Below, piece after piece: positions 4,800 through 5,582 of a stretch of DNA of 5,582 nt (positions within the stretch are counted from its first letter, which is position 1; each line of letters begins with the position of its first letter). The notes under the pieces were generated by a model, which worked only from the letters and a program-made list of their open reading frames with translations, made no database searches and was not told where the DNA came from. Location of the stretch: the NCBI GenBank assembly GCA_021790295.1, contig JAJYIC010000154.1, forward strand, positions 1-5,582, written 5' to 3'. Both the position numbers and the translations under genes were made by a program. The DNA is from Pseudomonadota bacterium (GTDB taxonomy: Bacteria; Pseudomonadota; Alphaproteobacteria; ATCC43930; CGMCC-115725).

Positions 4800-5582
4800 C
4801 GATCAGACGATCGAGATCGGCCTCGTCGAAAACGTAGCGGGCGTTGCAAAATTCGCAGGTGACGGTGGCCGCGCCTTCCATGCGCATTTCGGCAAGAGTC
4901 TCGGCCGAGAAGCTTCTGAGGACCTCCTCGATACGCCGGCGCGAGCAACGGCAGCGCGCGACCAGTCTTTGCCGGCGGTAAACCCGCACCCCATCCTCGT
5001 GGAACAGGCGGAACAGAAGCCGCTCGGCCGGCAATCCGGGGTCGATCAGTTCGCTCGGCCGCACCGAACTCATCAGCACCATCGCCCGCCGCCAGGAATC
5101 TTCGAGATCGTCGGCGATGACCTCGAAGCCGCCGGCAGGAGAGAGGCGTTGCAGCATCAGCCCTCCGGCCCTCCAGGCTCGCTCTAAACCCGGCTTCCCG
5201 ACGGCAAGCTGAAGCCCCGCCTCGATCCGTTCGGATTGCCGGAAATAATGCTGGGCGCATTCGCCGAGGGTGGCTCCGGAAAGCTCGACAAGCCTTTGAT
5301 AACGCTCTCCTGTTTCGCCCTGATCGACGGTGAAGGCGATGACCCCGCGCCCCAACAGGCGCCGCGCAGGGGCGCTGCCCTTTTCAAAAAGCGCTTCGGC
5401 GCGAGCGGCGTCCTCGCAGTGGGCATAACCGCGCAACGCCCCTTCGCTCGAAACATCGGCGACGCAAAGGCGCACAGGCCCCTCGCCCTTGCTCTGCAAC
5501 GTAAAGATGCCCTCGTATTTGAGGGATTTCGCCAAAAGGACGGCGAGCGCAACGGATTCGCCCAGAACGAAAGCGACAGGTT
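4792..5582 (-). CDS. hslO: Hsp33 redox-regulated molecular chaperone (5' partial)
   Basis: Cytosolic holdase, inactive when reduced and zinc-bound, activated by oxidative unfolding (established for E. coli Hsp33). The frame is open to the right edge, so the N-terminus is missing; 262 residues are visible, beginning PVAFVLGESVAL, and a TTG at 5535 is internal rather than a start. Seen: the N-terminal chaperone core with SLKYEGIFTLQSKGEGPVRL, typical of alphaproteobacterial members, a helical linker, and the complete C-terminal redox switch: Cys-Arg-Cys (codons at 4953-4951 and 4947-4945), 29 residues, then Cys-Glu-Phe-Cys (4857-4855 and 4848-4846), matching the family pattern CxC-x27-32-CxxC. 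The protein ends LDRLIAA, TGA. Three further Cys residues lie in the core. In many alphaproteobacteria hslO follows argF; the gene upstream here is outside the window. ctpA starts 79 bases downstream on the same strand and may be read through from it. Confidence 0.96.
   Translation of the reverse strand, partial: PVAFVLGESVALAVLLAKSLKYEGIFTLQSKGEGPVRLCVADVSSEGALRGYAHCEDAARAEALFEKGSAPARRLLGRGVIAFTVDQGETGERYQRLVELSGATLGECAQHYFRQSERIEAGLQLAVGKPGLERAWRAGGLMLQRLSPAGGFEVIADDLEDSWRRAMVLMSSVRPSELIDPGLPAERLLFRLFHEDGVRVYRRQRLVARCRCSRRRIEEVLRSFSAETLAEMRMEGAATVTCEFCNARYVFDEADLDRLIAA

Noticed and set aside
5533..5535. TTG as a start codon for hslO
   Set aside because: The frame continues upstream to the window edge with typical Hsp33 sequence (VLGESVALAVL), so the gene is simply cut by the window and the true start lies outside.

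Overview
The window is GC-rich and densely coding, with six genes and no non-coding stretch longer than about 145 bases. Gene content and protein style (NudC with an intact zinc ribbon, a GhrA-type reductase ending in VDRxRGY, Hsp33, a CtpA-type S41 peptidase) suggest a chromosome of an alphaproteobacterium, perhaps of the Hyphomicrobiales. This is inferred from family resemblance only; no rRNA or marker gene is present to confirm it. I see no mobile element, CRISPR array, tRNA, phage gene or other sign of recent transfer.

Layout. (1) The left edge cuts into a + strand NAD(H) pyrophosphatase gene (nudC, to 547), followed 23 bases later by a + strand short-chain dehydrogenase of the retinol-dehydrogenase-like type (571-1452). 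The two are probably co-transcribed. (2) Six bases after that gene's stop, and convergent with it, ends a - strand glyoxylate/hydroxypyruvate reductase (ghrA-like, 1459-2394). (3) A divergent intergenic region of about 150 bases, with a 12-bp perfect palindrome, separates ghrA from a second, FabG-like short-chain dehydrogenase on + (2545-3288). (4) That gene converges on a - strand lipoprotein-type carboxy-terminal processing peptidase (ctpA-like, 3321-4712). (5) Upstream of ctpA, on the same strand, is hslO for the redox chaperone Hsp33, whose 5' end lies beyond the right edge.

How the genes may work together. The left two thirds is dominated by nicotinamide-nucleotide biology: an enzyme that hydrolyses NAD(H) and three NAD(P)-dependent oxidoreductases. 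No single pathway can be read from them. The right third is protein quality control: an oxidation-activated cytosolic holdase (Hsp33) and an envelope protease (CtpA).

I found no convincing undescribed system; this looks like ordinary core and housekeeping DNA. The points most worth a second look are a probable inner-membrane lipoprotein form of CtpA with Asp at +2, the divergent ghrA/SDR control region, substitutions in otherwise conserved motifs of NudC and the second SDR, and a direct repeat with tandem stops in the 6-bp convergent gene junction.
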